Shown piece by piece: positions 52,398 to 61,949 of a stretch of DNA of 64,000 nucleotides; positions within the stretch are counted from its first letter, which is position 1; every line of letters begins with the position of its first letter. A program made the translations under genes and the position numbers. The stretch comes from Sporofaciens musculi. GTDB taxonomy: Bacteria > Bacillota > Clostridia > Lachnospirales > Lachnospiraceae. The notes below the pieces were generated by a model. It searched no databases, had not been told where the DNA came from, and saw nothing but the letters and a program-made list of their open reading frames with translations. The DNA is taken from the NCBI RefSeq assembly GCF_009830285.1, contig NZ_WUQX01000001.1, positions 2,480,501-2,544,500 of the forward strand. Direction: 5' to 3'.

Positions 52398-53018
52398 ATG
52401 CGTTTTTTCAAAAGAGAAAAGATATCAAATGAAGAACGCAGATATATTATATTTGCGGCTTACGACGCTCTGCTGGAATTTAACGAACACAGCCTTCCCG
52501 TCCTTTCCAATGATTTCTGCCGTATCGTGAATTCATCCATTTTTATTTTTTCGATGCAGTTTGTCGCAAGAAAGGAAGGGCTTATGGAAAATTATTTTTC
52601 CAATGCTGGAAGCGGCATGGCCCTGTACGCTCCTACTACCGGACATTATATCATTCTGTACAACGACGAGCTTTCTCCCTCCGACATACGATGGACCATT
52701 GCCAGGCTTCTTTATCTGATCAAGTCCGGCAGGCTTAAGAAAACTCCCAATGTATTTCATTTCTCAGATGACTGTGCAGATTCGGACAAATGCGACGAGT
52801 TCGCCTTTCATTTCACTTGTCCGGAGCCTATCCTCAAAGAATGTAATATCAGCAGCGCGTCCGATATCATCAAATACTGTGAGATTCCTTTTTCTTTTGC
52901 AAATATAAAGAGCAGGTTACTGAAAACGTCGAAGAGTATACCGTCGATTCCCGTAATCGAAAAAGCTCTGAAAACAAATTTCAGCTCATACATAGACCAA
53001 AAAAACTTCTCAATGTAA
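52398..53018 (+). CDS. Degenerate ImmA/IrrE-like protein
   Basis: A 206-residue protein resembling the ImmA/IrrE metallopeptidase fold: YIILYNDELSPSDIRWTIA, later CDEFAFHFTCPEPILK and SSASDIIKYCEIPFSFANI. In active relatives the helix after IR(F/W)T contains HExxH, but here the equivalent is TIARLLYLI, with no zinc ligands, so it should lack protease activity. The upstream XRE gene and the pairing support the family call. It may be an inactive sensor or antagonist. Weak-to-moderate homology judged by eye. Confidence 0.5.
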   Translation: MRFFKREKISNEERRYIIFAAYDALLEFNEHSLPVLSNDFCRIVNSSIFIFSMQFVARKEGLMENYFSNAGSGMALYAPTTGHYIILYNDELSPSDIRWTIARLLYLIKSGRLKKTPNVFHFSDDCADSDKCDEFAFHFTCPEPILKECNISSASDIIKYCEIPFSFANIKSRLLKTSKSIPSIPVIEKALKTNFSSYIDQKNFSM

Positions 53019-53101
53019 GGTGCGAAAAATATTTTCCAGATGAGGAGGAAAAAGAAAAAGGTAGATTTAATGTTAATAGAACTGCCGAAAAATGTAGTGC
53101 T

Positions 53102-54028
53102 TCACATCTTTTGGCAGTTCCATGTTCTTACTGACAAAAACCACAGAAATCGAATCAACGTATACACAACAAATATTGTTGCAATGATGGTTTCAATTAA
53201 TACCACGTACTGAAGATATGGTATAACATCTCCCCTATCCGCAAAAGCGTTCATAATCTGTTTTGCCGCGGTTGCGCTTATTACAAAAGGGAAAGTAAAG
53301 GATGCATAGCTTGGGTAAAAAGGCAGTCTCAGATAGCTGACCGCTTTCACAAGGGCAAAGACATAAAGTATGGAGGCCACTATAAACATTCCCATCAAAA
53401 ATTCATAATTCTTCTGCTCCACAGACTGTAAATAACCCACAATACACAGGTTGAAGGGAGCGGCATAGATACATATAAGCGGCTTTTCCGATTCCCCAAT
53501 CTCCCTGTACTTGATATAGCGAATGGTGATAAGTACCAAAAGGAGTATCAGGGAAATAAATCCAAACCAGAATATTACATTCCCCACGTCCTCTCTTTCA
53601 TAAGAAGGCGCTGTTACCGATGCAGTCACAATTCCCACGTATACAATATAATAACTTGCAAACACCTTCGGCATGTGCAGTTTTACAATAAATTTTACCG
53701 TAAAGTAAAGAATCAACAGGATGTGAAGCCCTATGGCAAGCAGCCAGATTCCGTAGGCCGCCGCCCCAAGCCATGGCTTAAAGTAAACACTTAAGAGCAT
53801 TAAAGACATGGAAAACGCTCCTGCAACACTTGCCAAGATTGGATTCTTCAAATCCTCCCTGACTACCTCCGGATAAAGAAGCAGCTTCAGTAAAACCAAC
53901 ATGAATAAAAATCCAGCAATTCCTCCGCAGATGTATCGGATTCCTTCGGAATAGCTTTGAAGCAGATTCCCCAGAGCCGCTGTTCCAAGCATCACTCCGC
54001 ATAGGGGAATCGGTATTTTTTTAATCAT
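53102..54028 (-). CDS. TDT-family (TehA/SLAC1-like) membrane protein
   Basis: A 308-residue protein with about ten hydrophobic segments beginning IPLCGVMLGTAALGNLL and including the family-like FWFGFISLILLLVLI and FPFVISATAAKQ. Tellurite-resistance/dicarboxylate transporter (TDT) proteins act as anion channels or transporters. It lies 83 bases from the ImmA-like gene on the opposite strand; no operon partner. Confidence 0.8.
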   Translation of the reverse strand: MIKKIPIPLCGVMLGTAALGNLLQSYSEGIRYICGGIAGFLFMLVLLKLLLYPEVVREDLKNPILASVAGAFSMSLMLLSVYFKPWLGAAAYGIWLLAIGLHILLILYFTVKFIVKLHMPKVFASYYIVYVGIVTASVTAPSYEREDVGNVIFWFGFISLILLLVLITIRYIKYREIGESEKPLICIYAAPFNLCIVGYLQSVEQKNYEFLMGMFIVASILYVFALVKAVSYLRLPFYPSYASFTFPFVISATAAKQIMNAFADRGDVIPYLQYVVLIETIIATIFVVYTLIRFLWFLSVRTWNCQKM

Positions 54029-54104
54029 ATTACCCATCATATGTCAACCTCTTCTTCTGATTTCTTTCCATTATTTTTTCTATAAATTAAAATATATATA
54101 CAAA

Positions 54105-54160
54105 AAAGACCATATTTTCGAGATAAAAACTGGCGTTAATCTCACGAAAATATGGTCTTT
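54105..54160 (-). terminator. Terminator at the end of the polysaccharide cluster
   Basis: A perfect 16-base stem, AAAGACCATATTTTCG with CGAAAATATGGTCTTT (54105-54120 with 54145-54160), extended by GAGAT/ATCTC inside the loop, and followed on the minus strand by a T run. The symmetrical arms allow both directions. Confidence 0.85.
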
Positions 54161-54165
54161 CAAAT

Positions 54166-54300
54166 TTAATGAATTTTATCCTCCAAAGCATCCCTTATAA
54201 ATTCTTCATAGCTGGCATATAAAGGAACATTTTTCTTCAAACTTTCAAGGGTTTTCTCCTTAATTCTACCCCCCCCAATTTATTATATTCTGCCATGAAC
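54166..54300 (-). pseudogene. Small gene remnant with a G8 tract
   Basis: The minus strand encodes ...RIKEKTLESLKKNVPLYASY EEFIRDALEDKIH and a stop at 54,166. Upstream of it MFMAEYNKLGG reads into a run of eight G on the coding strand (C at 54,259-54,266). With nine G the two parts join in frame to give about 45 codons. I do not recognise the protein. The segment sits between the last cluster gene and its terminator. Confidence 0.4.
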
Positions 54301-54326
54301 ATGGTAAATGGTCTTTTTCATTGTAT

Positions 54327-54884
54327 CTATAAAAAAGTGGAAAAAATCTCTGAATATATCTTTGGGAGGAAGCTCGCCTTTACTATCAAAATATTCTCTC
54401 GCAAGCATTTTCGCCTCCAGAACATATTCTTTTTCCTTTTTGTATAAAACTCGTCATACGTCATAATAATTTTTGCTGGATTTCCTGCTACAACCGTACA
54501 ATCCGGAATATCATGCTTGACAACGCTGCCTGCCCCTATAATAACATTATTTCCAACAGTTACGCCTTTCATAATAATACTTTTTTCTCCGATAAAAACA
54601 TTATTCCCAATATGTACAGGCCCATTAGACCCTATAATTTCACCTTTTTCTGTCTTAAATGTACTCCACGCAAAATCATGGCATAAAATACTTACGTAAT
54701 CTGTTATCTCAACATTATTGCCAATCTTAATCAGAAAAGGCTGCGTAATATCAATCTTAATCGTTCTAGGTGCATGAAATGTACAATTACTGCCTATCCG
54801 TATTCCCTTTCTCCTGTAATACGCTATTAAATCATCTGAACTTGCCCGTTCTCTATAAATCATCTTTTTTATAAAATGTTTCAT
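54327..54884 (-). CDS. Hexapeptide-repeat acyltransferase (polysaccharide cluster, 1)
   Basis: About 185 residues of left-handed beta-helix type: GSNCTFHAPRTIKID, ILCHDFAWSTF (catalytic His region), NVFIGEKSIIMKGVTVGNNV and AGNPAKIIMTYDEF. No Mac domain, so it resembles WcaF/CapG-type O-acetyltransferases that decorate surface glycans. It lies seven bases after the flippase gene; this is the last intact gene of the cluster. Confidence 0.8.
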   Translation of the reverse strand: MKHFIKKMIYRERASSDDLIAYYRRKGIRIGSNCTFHAPRTIKIDITQPFLIKIGNNVEITDYVSILCHDFAWSTFKTEKGEIIGSNGPVHIGNNVFIGEKSIIMKGVTVGNNVIIGAGSVVKHDIPDCTVVAGNPAKIIMTYDEFYTKRKKNMFWRRKCLRENILIVKASFLPKIYSEIFSTFL

Positions 54885-54891
54885 TTCCATA

Positions 54892-56401
54892 TCAATTTTT
54901 ACCTTTCAATAAACGTTTCCGCAATTCATTAAATTCATCATTTCTACAATTAAATATATAGCATATACCTACAGAAGCAATAAATACAGCCATCGCAGAC
55001 AGAATAAAACTTAGGATTGTTCTATCATATATATAATTAAACAATACACATGAAACTGCGACAGAAATAACTGTCCATGTTATATTCACGAGATAAAGCT
55101 TCATATACTCTACAAGTTTTTTGCCGAAGGAATATTTATATACGATATATGCATCGAACCAAAAGGTTGTCAAAAAATGACTTATGGCAGTTCCCATAAA
55201 AACACCGGCTATTCCAAGATTTTGAGCCAGTACAATGGATACAGTCAAATTTATAATCGCTTCTGCCCACGGTTTGACTCGAAAATGCCTAAATAAACCA
55301 TCCGCATAAATATATGCTTCTAAAGGCTGCCTGATACCTAACAAATAAAAATTAAGTACAACCAGAATAACAATATAAAAACTTAACAAATATTTTCTTC
55401 CAAGCCATAATTCAATAAAAGGATTTAACAACGCCACCAGACAACTGCACATAACTCCATACAGACATGAGTAACCACATCGTATCTTTTTAAACACAGA
55501 ATATTTCTGTACGTCATTATTATCTGTACACAAATTTCCAATGCTTGCCATCACTGAATTTTCAAGTACAAACGTAGTGCTTAAAAGTACCGATATAATC
55601 ATACTGTAATTTCCGTAAATTCCGACTAATACGGTACTGAGCAATGCAGAAATCACTAAATTATCTGTTGATGTTATAACCGTTTGTCCAATTTTTATTG
55701 ATAGCATACTCATAGCGTTTGACATGATTCCTTTTATCTCGCTTTTAGATAAGGGCTTCACTTTAGTATTGATTAACTCAAATCTTCTCTTTGCCTTAAT
55801 TCTAAGGATATAATTACTAAATATAGTGCATATAATCTGAATCAGCATATATGAAATATAACTGTGTGTAGTAATTAATGCGATCATCTCGCCGCCTGTT
55901 TGAAAATAAGAAAAAAACATGGTATTACTGGAATTAATTCTTTCTAATTGATATGCACTAAATAAAGACCTGTAATGAGCAAAAAAATAGCTGGATGATG
56001 AATAAATAATATGTAATATAAAAATCAAGGTTATATTCTCTACATCATGAACATCAGATAAAATAAAATAAAAAAGGAAGGATACATACTCCTGCCGCTA
56101 TAATCAATCCTCCGATTCCATAGTAAAATTTGCGATAAAAATCCAGCAGTTGTTTGATTTTGTATGTATCGTTAATAGAAACTGGTTTGTACATATCATA
56201 AGCAATCGCCGTACCTATGCCAAGCTCTGCCAATGATAGAATACTGAAAATATTATTAAAAACGCTGCCAATTCCAAGATATTTAGGTCCCAAAGAGTAA
56301 ACAAAAACAGTTCTTACGGCAAAACGCAGTATTATATTGCTAAACTGAAGTAAAATACCAAATTTTACATTTTTTATGCTGTTTTCAGTTCTGCTACTCA
56401 T
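54892..56401 (-). pseudogene. wzx: Polysaccharide flippase (Wzx/MVF type), one frameshift
   Basis: A multi-pass membrane protein that would flip lipid-linked oligosaccharides. The first 115 codons (GPKYLGIGSVFNNIFSILSL, AAGVCILPFLFY) end at a stop, and the family sequence continues in another frame as DVHDVENITLIFIL and SSSSYFFAHYRS to the normal C-terminus. Rejoined length is about 500 residues, normal for Wzx. A run of six T on the coding strand (A at 56,070-56,075) shortly before the stop is the likely position; removing one base restores the frame. Mutation, phase variation or sequencing error are all possible. Confidence 0.8.
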
Positions 56402-57611
56402 AAAAATACAATCCTCTTAATACAGGCACAACAACCTGCTCATAATCGCTATTATAATGAAATTCAAAGATACGCCATACGATTACCGTTACAACGACTC
56501 CACCCATCAGGAATACCCTTTGTACTCCCTTTCTACTAATATACTTATAATTTGAAAAAATACATAGATATTGTAGCATCGCAATATTTCTAATCAGTCG
56601 ATTCATATGTGTTATCATCATATTCATTGGAATAATCAGGAAAGATATTATATCAATAATTAGAACCAGGCTTAGAAAATCATTTTTATTTTGAAATCTT
56701 TCTAACTCAGATTCGTTCATTACCTTTTCATAATAAGCGTAATTTTTTTTATTATGATAATGGATGAGATATATACAGATTGTATATACAATTAACAACA
56801 TAAATATGACGATCCACGACCTTATTGTCGCGCTGCTGGAATAGTTAGACAGCCTTGAATCGGTTGTCGAAGCCATCATTGTACTTACAATTGGAACATA
56901 ATTATTATTCAAGTAAGTAATACCTATCAATAAAACTTCAAGTCCAACCAATAATTTTGATATTGTCTTCTTATCCTTGATAAACAAAATCAAATAAATA
57001 AAAGATACCCAATATGCACTGTGTATCTCAGCCGCCAACGCTAATGCTATCATAAATTTAAAAATATTTCTTCCATTTTCTCTGTCTATTACATATTTAA
57101 GTGAAATCATAAAAATACACATTGCAATGGTATTTTGCAGCTGCATTGCATCTACATAGATAAAATAAGTTAAATAAACCAGTAAGACCCATCCATAGTC
57201 CGAACAATACTTTTTGATTGAGCTGTAAACCAATGTAAGTAAAACCAATAAAACGCACAGTCTAAATGTAAAAAAATCCAGTCCTAGCTTATTTCCAATG
57301 AGACACATCAACCGCCAGACCCATTCGTTGAATATTTCTGGTGAGCCTAAAATCTGTAATGATATCACAGAATCATAAAACCTCTTATCATAATAAACAT
57401 CTATTCCATGGGAAACATAGAAAAGAATTGCAATGCAAATAATTGCAATTAATGAAGCATACCTGGCATACTTCTTCTGTTTGGAAATACCAAGAATTCC
57501 CGAAATCACACTTGAAGCTAATCCAATGATCAACACTGGCGTATAAGTATAAAACGTCAAAAAAACCTCTCCTTTAATTCTCAAATCTTCGTATCCAATT
57601 TGAGAACTCAT
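56394..57611 (-). CDS. wzy: EpsG-family polysaccharide polymerase
   Basis: A 405-residue, strongly hydrophobic protein with about ten membrane segments and the EpsG pattern: HGIDVYYDKRFYDSV, then MQLQNTIAMCIFMISLKYV, and AAEIHSAYWVSFIYL. Such proteins polymerise repeat units of exopolysaccharide or capsule. It overlaps the flippase gene by 8 bases and the upstream gene by 38 bases. The true start may be some codons inside the annotated one, nearer FLTFYTYTPVLI. Confidence 0.8.
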   Translation of the reverse strand: MSSQIGYEDLRIKGEVFLTFYTYTPVLIIGLASSVISGILGISKQKKYARYASLIAIICIAILFYVSHGIDVYYDKRFYDSVISLQILGSPEIFNEWVWRLMCLIGNKLGLDFFTFRLCVLLVLLTLVYSSIKKYCSDYGWVLLVYLTYFIYVDAMQLQNTIAMCIFMISLKYVIDRENGRNIFKFMIALALAAEIHSAYWVSFIYLILFIKDKKTISKLLVGLEVLLIGITYLNNNYVPIVSTMMASTTDSRLSNYSSSATIRSWIVIFMLLIVYTICIYLIHYHNKKNYAYYEKVMNESELERFQNKNDFLSLVLIIDIISFLIIPMNMMITHMNRLIRNIAMLQYLCIFSNYKYISRKGVQRVFLMGGVVVTVIVWRIFEFHYNSDYEQVVVPVLRGLYFYE

Positions 57612-58482
57612 AATATTCTATTATCTCTTTATTCACTGGCTCATAAGGAATATCCATAAATTGAGGAATACACTCCATATTATCATTTAAAATAAAAATA
57701 TTAGACGGTAAATAAAAATCATAATTTTTAATATCTTTGTTGGTCGTTATTAATTTCTTTGAAAAAAACAAAGCCTCTAAGACCCGAAGTGTCAGTCCTT
57801 GTTGTCCCTGGATTCCCACATCCAAGATTGCCCTGGATTTTGCAAGATATTTAAGCGCGCTCTCATAGGCAATACTTTTTTTGTAATCAAGCTGGGTCTG
57901 AGCTGTCCTTCCATTTTCCGTCACATGAAAAAAACAACTGAATCCTTTTTCTTCTAATTCCTTTTTAAAGGATTCAAGCTGTTTTCCTCTCCCCTTATCA
58001 GCGCCTAAAAAGAATATATCTGTGGTTTCTTTCTCCATAGGGAGCTTTATATTTTTGTTATAAAACTGTGTATTGTATTTTATTCCATATTTATTGCAGT
58101 CCTTTTTATCGAAACTCCACAATTCACAGCCTCTGCATATCGGGTCGTCTGGATATACCTGGGTGCTTTTAACAGTATTCCAATACCACAGGATGATCCT
58201 GGATCTTGGATAGTGGCTCTTAATAAATGCAATAATATCTTTTTTACTTTGTAAAACTTCTATTATTATGGTATCGAATTCTTCTTTGTACCAGTTGCTT
58301 AGAGAAATTACTTTATAAAACGGCAGTTTATCATGAAACCATATCCTCTGAATCCCTTTCTCAATGTTGGAGCCATTTTTAAAAATAGTGTCAATTTTAT
58401 AATGCTCTGGCAAGTCTCCCTCATAATACATCTGATCTTTTTCACTGTTGTGTAAAAATAGTATTTTTTCCCCCATGCTCAC
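57574..58482 (-). CDS. Putative GT-B-like glycosyltransferase
   Basis: A 302-residue protein that I do not recognise securely. Features visible: MGEKILFLHNSEKD, PRSRIILWYWNTVKS, FFLGADKGRGKQLESFKKEL and RAILDVGIQGQQGLTLRVLE, the last resembling the C-terminal nucleotide-sugar region of GT-B enzymes. Its setting between an EpsG polymerase and a GT4 gene supports a glycan role. No membrane segment. Confidence 0.5.
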   Translation of the reverse strand: MSMGEKILFLHNSEKDQMYYEGDLPEHYKIDTIFKNGSNIEKGIQRIWFHDKLPFYKVISLSNWYKEEFDTIIIEVLQSKKDIIAFIKSHYPRSRIILWYWNTVKSTQVYPDDPICRGCELWSFDKKDCNKYGIKYNTQFYNKNIKLPMEKETTDIFFLGADKGRGKQLESFKKELEEKGFSCFFHVTENGRTAQTQLDYKKSIAYESALKYLAKSRAILDVGIQGQQGLTLRVLEALFFSKKLITTNKDIKNYDFYLPSNIFILNDNMECIPQFMDIPYEPVNKEIIEYYEFSNWIRRFEN

Positions 58483-58493
58483 ATATTTTTAGA

Positions 58494-59654
58494 CTATTTC
58501 ATAAAATTTTCTTTTATAAAATTCTCCCAAAACTCCTTTCTTTTTCTATTCGCTTCATCTTCTGTAAAATGAAATGCCTTTCTAAATCCAAATTCAGAAT
58601 TTCTGAGCATAGAAGCTCTATTGAGACTTTTTAACACTCTCATAATCCCCTGGACGTCTTTTGGCTCAAAGATCATTTCATCCTCCAGCAGTTCAGGTAT
58701 ACCGTCAACATTTGAACCTGCACAGGGCAGGGCCATGCTCATAGCTTCAATGATTGCTCTAGGTAATCCTTCCACCAAAGAGGGCTGTATATAGATATCC
58801 ATATTCTTAAGATAATCAAACACCTTCTTGTGGCTTACTGTACCTGCAAAAAATAACTGAGCTTCCACCCCCAGCTCCTTCGCCAAATCCATAAGTTTTT
58901 CAGGATTCCCGCCGCCAATCAGATGATATTCAAACATATAATTTTCTTTCTTTAATTCAGCTATTGCCTGTATTACATAAATTTGCCCTTTGATCACTTT
59001 ATCCACGGGTCCCAGAGTAACAAGTTTTAATCTTTCATCTGGTCTATAATTTTTGATTCTATTGATTCTATTCTCTAAGTTTGCAGGGTTATAATTAAGA
59101 ATTTCTACATCAGAAATCCCAACCGTGTAACCTTGGGTTGGATATTGCTTCTGCAATGTTTTTTCCGTGACATACATTACATATTTTGCCTTACGAATTT
59201 CACGTTTTACCATTTTTTCAATATATGATGCAGCAATTTTTCCTAAACTGGAATGATAGAAAAGATTTTCATAAGCAGGGCCTACGACTTCACATACATA
59301 GGGTTTATGAAATCTTCGGGCATATTTTGCAGCAATTACTCCACTTAATCCCATTCTTGCAATGACATAATCTGATTTCCTGACAGCATTTTTAATTGTT
59401 CTTTCAAGTAAAGGGCGTTTTAACAAATAAAAGTCAATAGACGAATCTATTTTGGCACATTCATATGATATATTTTCATCTTCTGCATATGTTAGTCCAT
59501 CTACAGAATCAACCTTCTTCTCTCTCAGGCAAAGCACTAATTGCTCACAATATGGGAAATATAGTTTATGCAATGTACTTGGCGTAAGATTTACTGTATA
59601 GTATTTCCCTTTGTACTTATATGCCCTGCTTGAAAATACAAATAAAGCCTTCAT
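58494..59654 (-). CDS. Glycosyltransferase family 4 protein (1)
   Basis: A 386-residue GT-B protein. The donor-binding C-terminal half shows LVTLGPVDKVIKGQIYVIQA, YHLIGGGNPEKLMDLA and the E-x7-E region QPSLVEGLPRAIIEAMSMA, typical of GT4. It would add one sugar to the lipid-linked repeat unit. It overlaps none of its neighbours and follows the cluster's direction. Confidence 0.85.
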   Translation of the reverse strand: MKALFVFSSRAYKYKGKYYTVNLTPSTLHKLYFPYCEQLVLCLREKKVDSVDGLTYAEDENISYECAKIDSSIDFYLLKRPLLERTIKNAVRKSDYVIARMGLSGVIAAKYARRFHKPYVCEVVGPAYENLFYHSSLGKIAASYIEKMVKREIRKAKYVMYVTEKTLQKQYPTQGYTVGISDVEILNYNPANLENRINRIKNYRPDERLKLVTLGPVDKVIKGQIYVIQAIAELKKENYMFEYHLIGGGNPEKLMDLAKELGVEAQLFFAGTVSHKKVFDYLKNMDIYIQPSLVEGLPRAIIEAMSMALPCAGSNVDGIPELLEDEMIFEPKDVQGIMRVLKSLNRASMLRNSEFGFRKAFHFTEDEANRKRKEFWENFIKENFMK

Positions 59655-59684
59655 AAAAATGCTCTCCTATTTTTATAGTTAATT

Positions 59685-60140
59685 TTAAATATTGCCATAA
59701 AATCTATTATCCAATTTATAATCATGGGGTATAATTCTTGCCTTTTCCAAGACTACCGTACTATTATCCGGCACATCTGTACATACAATACAATTCGCCC
59801 CTATTCTTACATTGTTTCCGATTCTTATGCCGCCGATAATCTTTGCGCCGGACCCAATATAACAATAATCCCCGATCACAGGTGCTCCATATGAGCCTGA
59901 TGTTTTAATCGAATTGCTTCCAATAGTTACCTGTTGAAATATAACGCATCCTTTTCCTATTTTTGCATATCTGGAAATAAATATCCCATATAATCCATGG
60001 GGAAACTCAGGGCATGCTTCTATATCAGTCATTGGTGAAATCCCGCAGCCAAATTTATTGTTTAAATTATGCAGCTTCAATTTGCTGATTAATTTTATCC
60101 CTCCCCCACTGGCATATTTTGCATTCAATAACATTTCCAA
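59685..60140 (-). CDS. Serine-acetyltransferase-like hexapeptide protein (polysaccharide cluster, 2)
   Basis: A 151-residue CysE/WcaB-like beta-helix protein: PHGLYGIFISRYAKIGKGCV, GAPVIGDYCYIGSGAKIIGG and NVRIGANCIVCTDVP. It lacks the N-terminal helical domain of true CysE and is placed among glycosyltransferases, so a glycan O-acetyltransferase is more likely than serine acetylation. The start is uncertain; a second ATG lies two codons in. Confidence 0.75.
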   Translation of the reverse strand: MEMLLNAKYASGGGIKLISKLKLHNLNNKFGCGISPMTDIEACPEFPHGLYGIFISRYAKIGKGCVIFQQVTIGSNSIKTSGSYGAPVIGDYCYIGSGAKIIGGIRIGNNVRIGANCIVCTDVPDNSTVVLEKARIIPHDYKLDNRFYGNI

Positions 60141-60185
60141 AAATACTCTTTACTCTCTTTATAGAAAAAAATTCTTTCAATTAGT

Positions 60186-61322
60186 TTATTCATATTTCAA
60201 GCCCTTTTCTTTCATATAAGCAAATACTTTTTGGAATTTTACATTCCATGAATAATTATTTAATGCATACTCTCTCATCATTTTAGCCGCAGCATCTGTA
60301 TCTATTGATTGATAAAAATTTATAATCTCCTTAAAGTCCAGCAGACTATGATCATCAGGAACTTGATAGATGTATTTAAAGTCCTTTAGTTTTTCTTCTT
60401 CATTACCTGAATAAAAATATGGAATACCTCTTGCGAAGTACTCCTTCGTTTTTAATCCTGTATCCTTTTTCCCTCCAACTCTATATTGTGCAACTGGTCC
60501 AACGGCTATATTAGCTGCAGCAAATACAGAATCTAAAGCTTCACCTGAGAGCTTTCCATGAAAAATTATATAGTTTTTTATTTTATCACTGACTAAAGCC
60601 TTTGTATTTTCAGATATTTCTCCTACAAAATGTATGAATATATATGGAAAATTATTTTCCATATAGTACCTGTCTAAACTTTTTATTAATCTGTCATATC
60701 CATGATATAATGTCTCATTCGCAACAGTTATGAAATGGTATTCGTCATTCTTCCCAGTATAAGTATGTTTCGTAATATTTTCCACATCAACGCCCATTCC
60801 AAATTCCATTGCCGGTTTTCCCCACATTGAATCAAATTTACCTTCTGTAAGAACAAGATCTATATATTTAGCGGCAAGCTTTTGATTCAGTACTGTCCAA
60901 AATTTTTCATATTTCCCATTCATGCCATGCAAAACCACTCCTGGGAAATATCCTAAGGATTCCATTAATATTGTAGCGCCTGTATTCTTCAATCTTTTTA
61001 GCATCTTTAAATAGGGGGGATCGAATGCACACCACCTCAAATATCCTATGTCAAATTTTTCTTGGTTCAGGAATTGATTGGTTATATGTATCAGGAAGAA
61101 ACGACGAAGACTCATATATAATCTATTCGATATACGATATTTTTTCTGGATATAAATGCTGTCGTTATGATTAAAGATAGCCACTCCCATTTTTATATAT
61201 CCGCAGTACCAAACCTCATACCCCATTTTTCTTAATGTATCAATTTCGCTTCTTATCTTTTTTGAAATTCCTATCGTCATATCATAGGTGGTAAAATTGA
61301 CATACATAAACACTTTTTTCAT
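60186..61322 (-). CDS. Putative glycosyltransferase (GT-B)
   Basis: A 378-residue protein with a GT-B outline: N-terminal Rossmann part with IGISKKIRSEIDTLRKMGYE, a central AAKYIDLVLTEGKFD, and a C-terminal half with FITVANETLYHGYDRLIKSL and FIHFVGEISE, then GLKTKEYFARGIPYFYSG. The KxxEY... segment resembles a nucleotide-sugar site. Family membership is not certain beyond GT-B. Confidence 0.7.
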   Translation of the reverse strand: MKKVFMYVNFTTYDMTIGISKKIRSEIDTLRKMGYEVWYCGYIKMGVAIFNHNDSIYIQKKYRISNRLYMSLRRFFLIHITNQFLNQEKFDIGYLRWCAFDPPYLKMLKRLKNTGATILMESLGYFPGVVLHGMNGKYEKFWTVLNQKLAAKYIDLVLTEGKFDSMWGKPAMEFGMGVDVENITKHTYTGKNDEYHFITVANETLYHGYDRLIKSLDRYYMENNFPYIFIHFVGEISENTKALVSDKIKNYIIFHGKLSGEALDSVFAAANIAVGPVAQYRVGGKKDTGLKTKEYFARGIPYFYSGNEEEKLKDFKYIYQVPDDHSLLDFKEIINFYQSIDTDAAAKMMREYALNNYSWNVKFQKVFAYMKEKGLKYE

Positions 61323-61329
61323 GATTACT

Positions 61330-61920
61330 TCACCTTCTCATCCGAAGTATTTTGGCCGGCACACCGCCAACGATAGCATTTGGAGGAACATCTTTATTGA
61401 CAAGGGCATGTGCTCCTACTATGGCATTGTCCCCTATATGAATCCCCATCAGAATTGTTGCCTTTGCCCCAATCCACACATTATTGCCAATCCTTATTTT
61501 TTCTGAGGACTCACCTTGTTCATTCATCGGCAAATCAATCCTGTTATAATTATGCGTATTTGATAAAATAGAAACTCCATGGCCAATCATAACATCATTT
61601 CCGATTTCAACTTTACCTTTACATTCAAGATAGGAATTTTCATTAATGGATACATTATTGCCAATCGTTAATTTATCTCCATTAAAAATGCATACATTAG
61701 GCTGTATGATGCAATACCCCTTTCCTGCGTCATGCTGCATACCTGTACTTTTTAACAGTGCATATCTTTGGGCCATGGGAACCCATCCTGTTTTAAATCT
61801 GTTTCTGTGTAGTTTCATTTTTATAATCCCTTCTGGAATTATCTTATAAAGCATTGTTAAAGCCTCTAATCCGATTCTAATCTTACGCCAAATACCTCTT
61901 TTTCTTTCTTTATCAGTCAT
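61330..61920 (-). CDS. Hexapeptide-repeat O-acetyltransferase (polysaccharide cluster, 3)
   Basis: A 196-residue LbH protein with [30 protein letters not shown]-type catalytic loop ([13 protein letters not shown]), [15 protein letters not shown] and [12 protein letters not shown]. The N-terminal 30 residues are helical and basic. It resembles maltose-acetyltransferase-like enzymes of capsule clusters. Start at 61920, directly before the GT4 gene stop at 61,950. Confidence 0.8.
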   Translation of the reverse strand: MTDKERKRGIWRKIRIGLEALTMLYKIIPEGIIKMKLHRNRFKTGWVPMAQRYALLKSTGMQHDAGKGYCIIQPNVCIFNGDKLTIGNNVSINENSYLECKGKVEIGNDVMIGHGVSILSNTHNYNRIDLPMNEQGESSEKIRIGNNVWIGAKATILMGIHIGDNAIVGAHALVNKDVPPNAIVGGVPAKILRMRR

Positions 61921-61949
61921 CTTAAGCTACTCCCCTATATGAACTTCCA

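Noticed and set aside
59685-60140. Second cysE
   Set aside because: It lacks the N-terminal helical domain of serine acetyltransferases and sits among glycosyltransferases.
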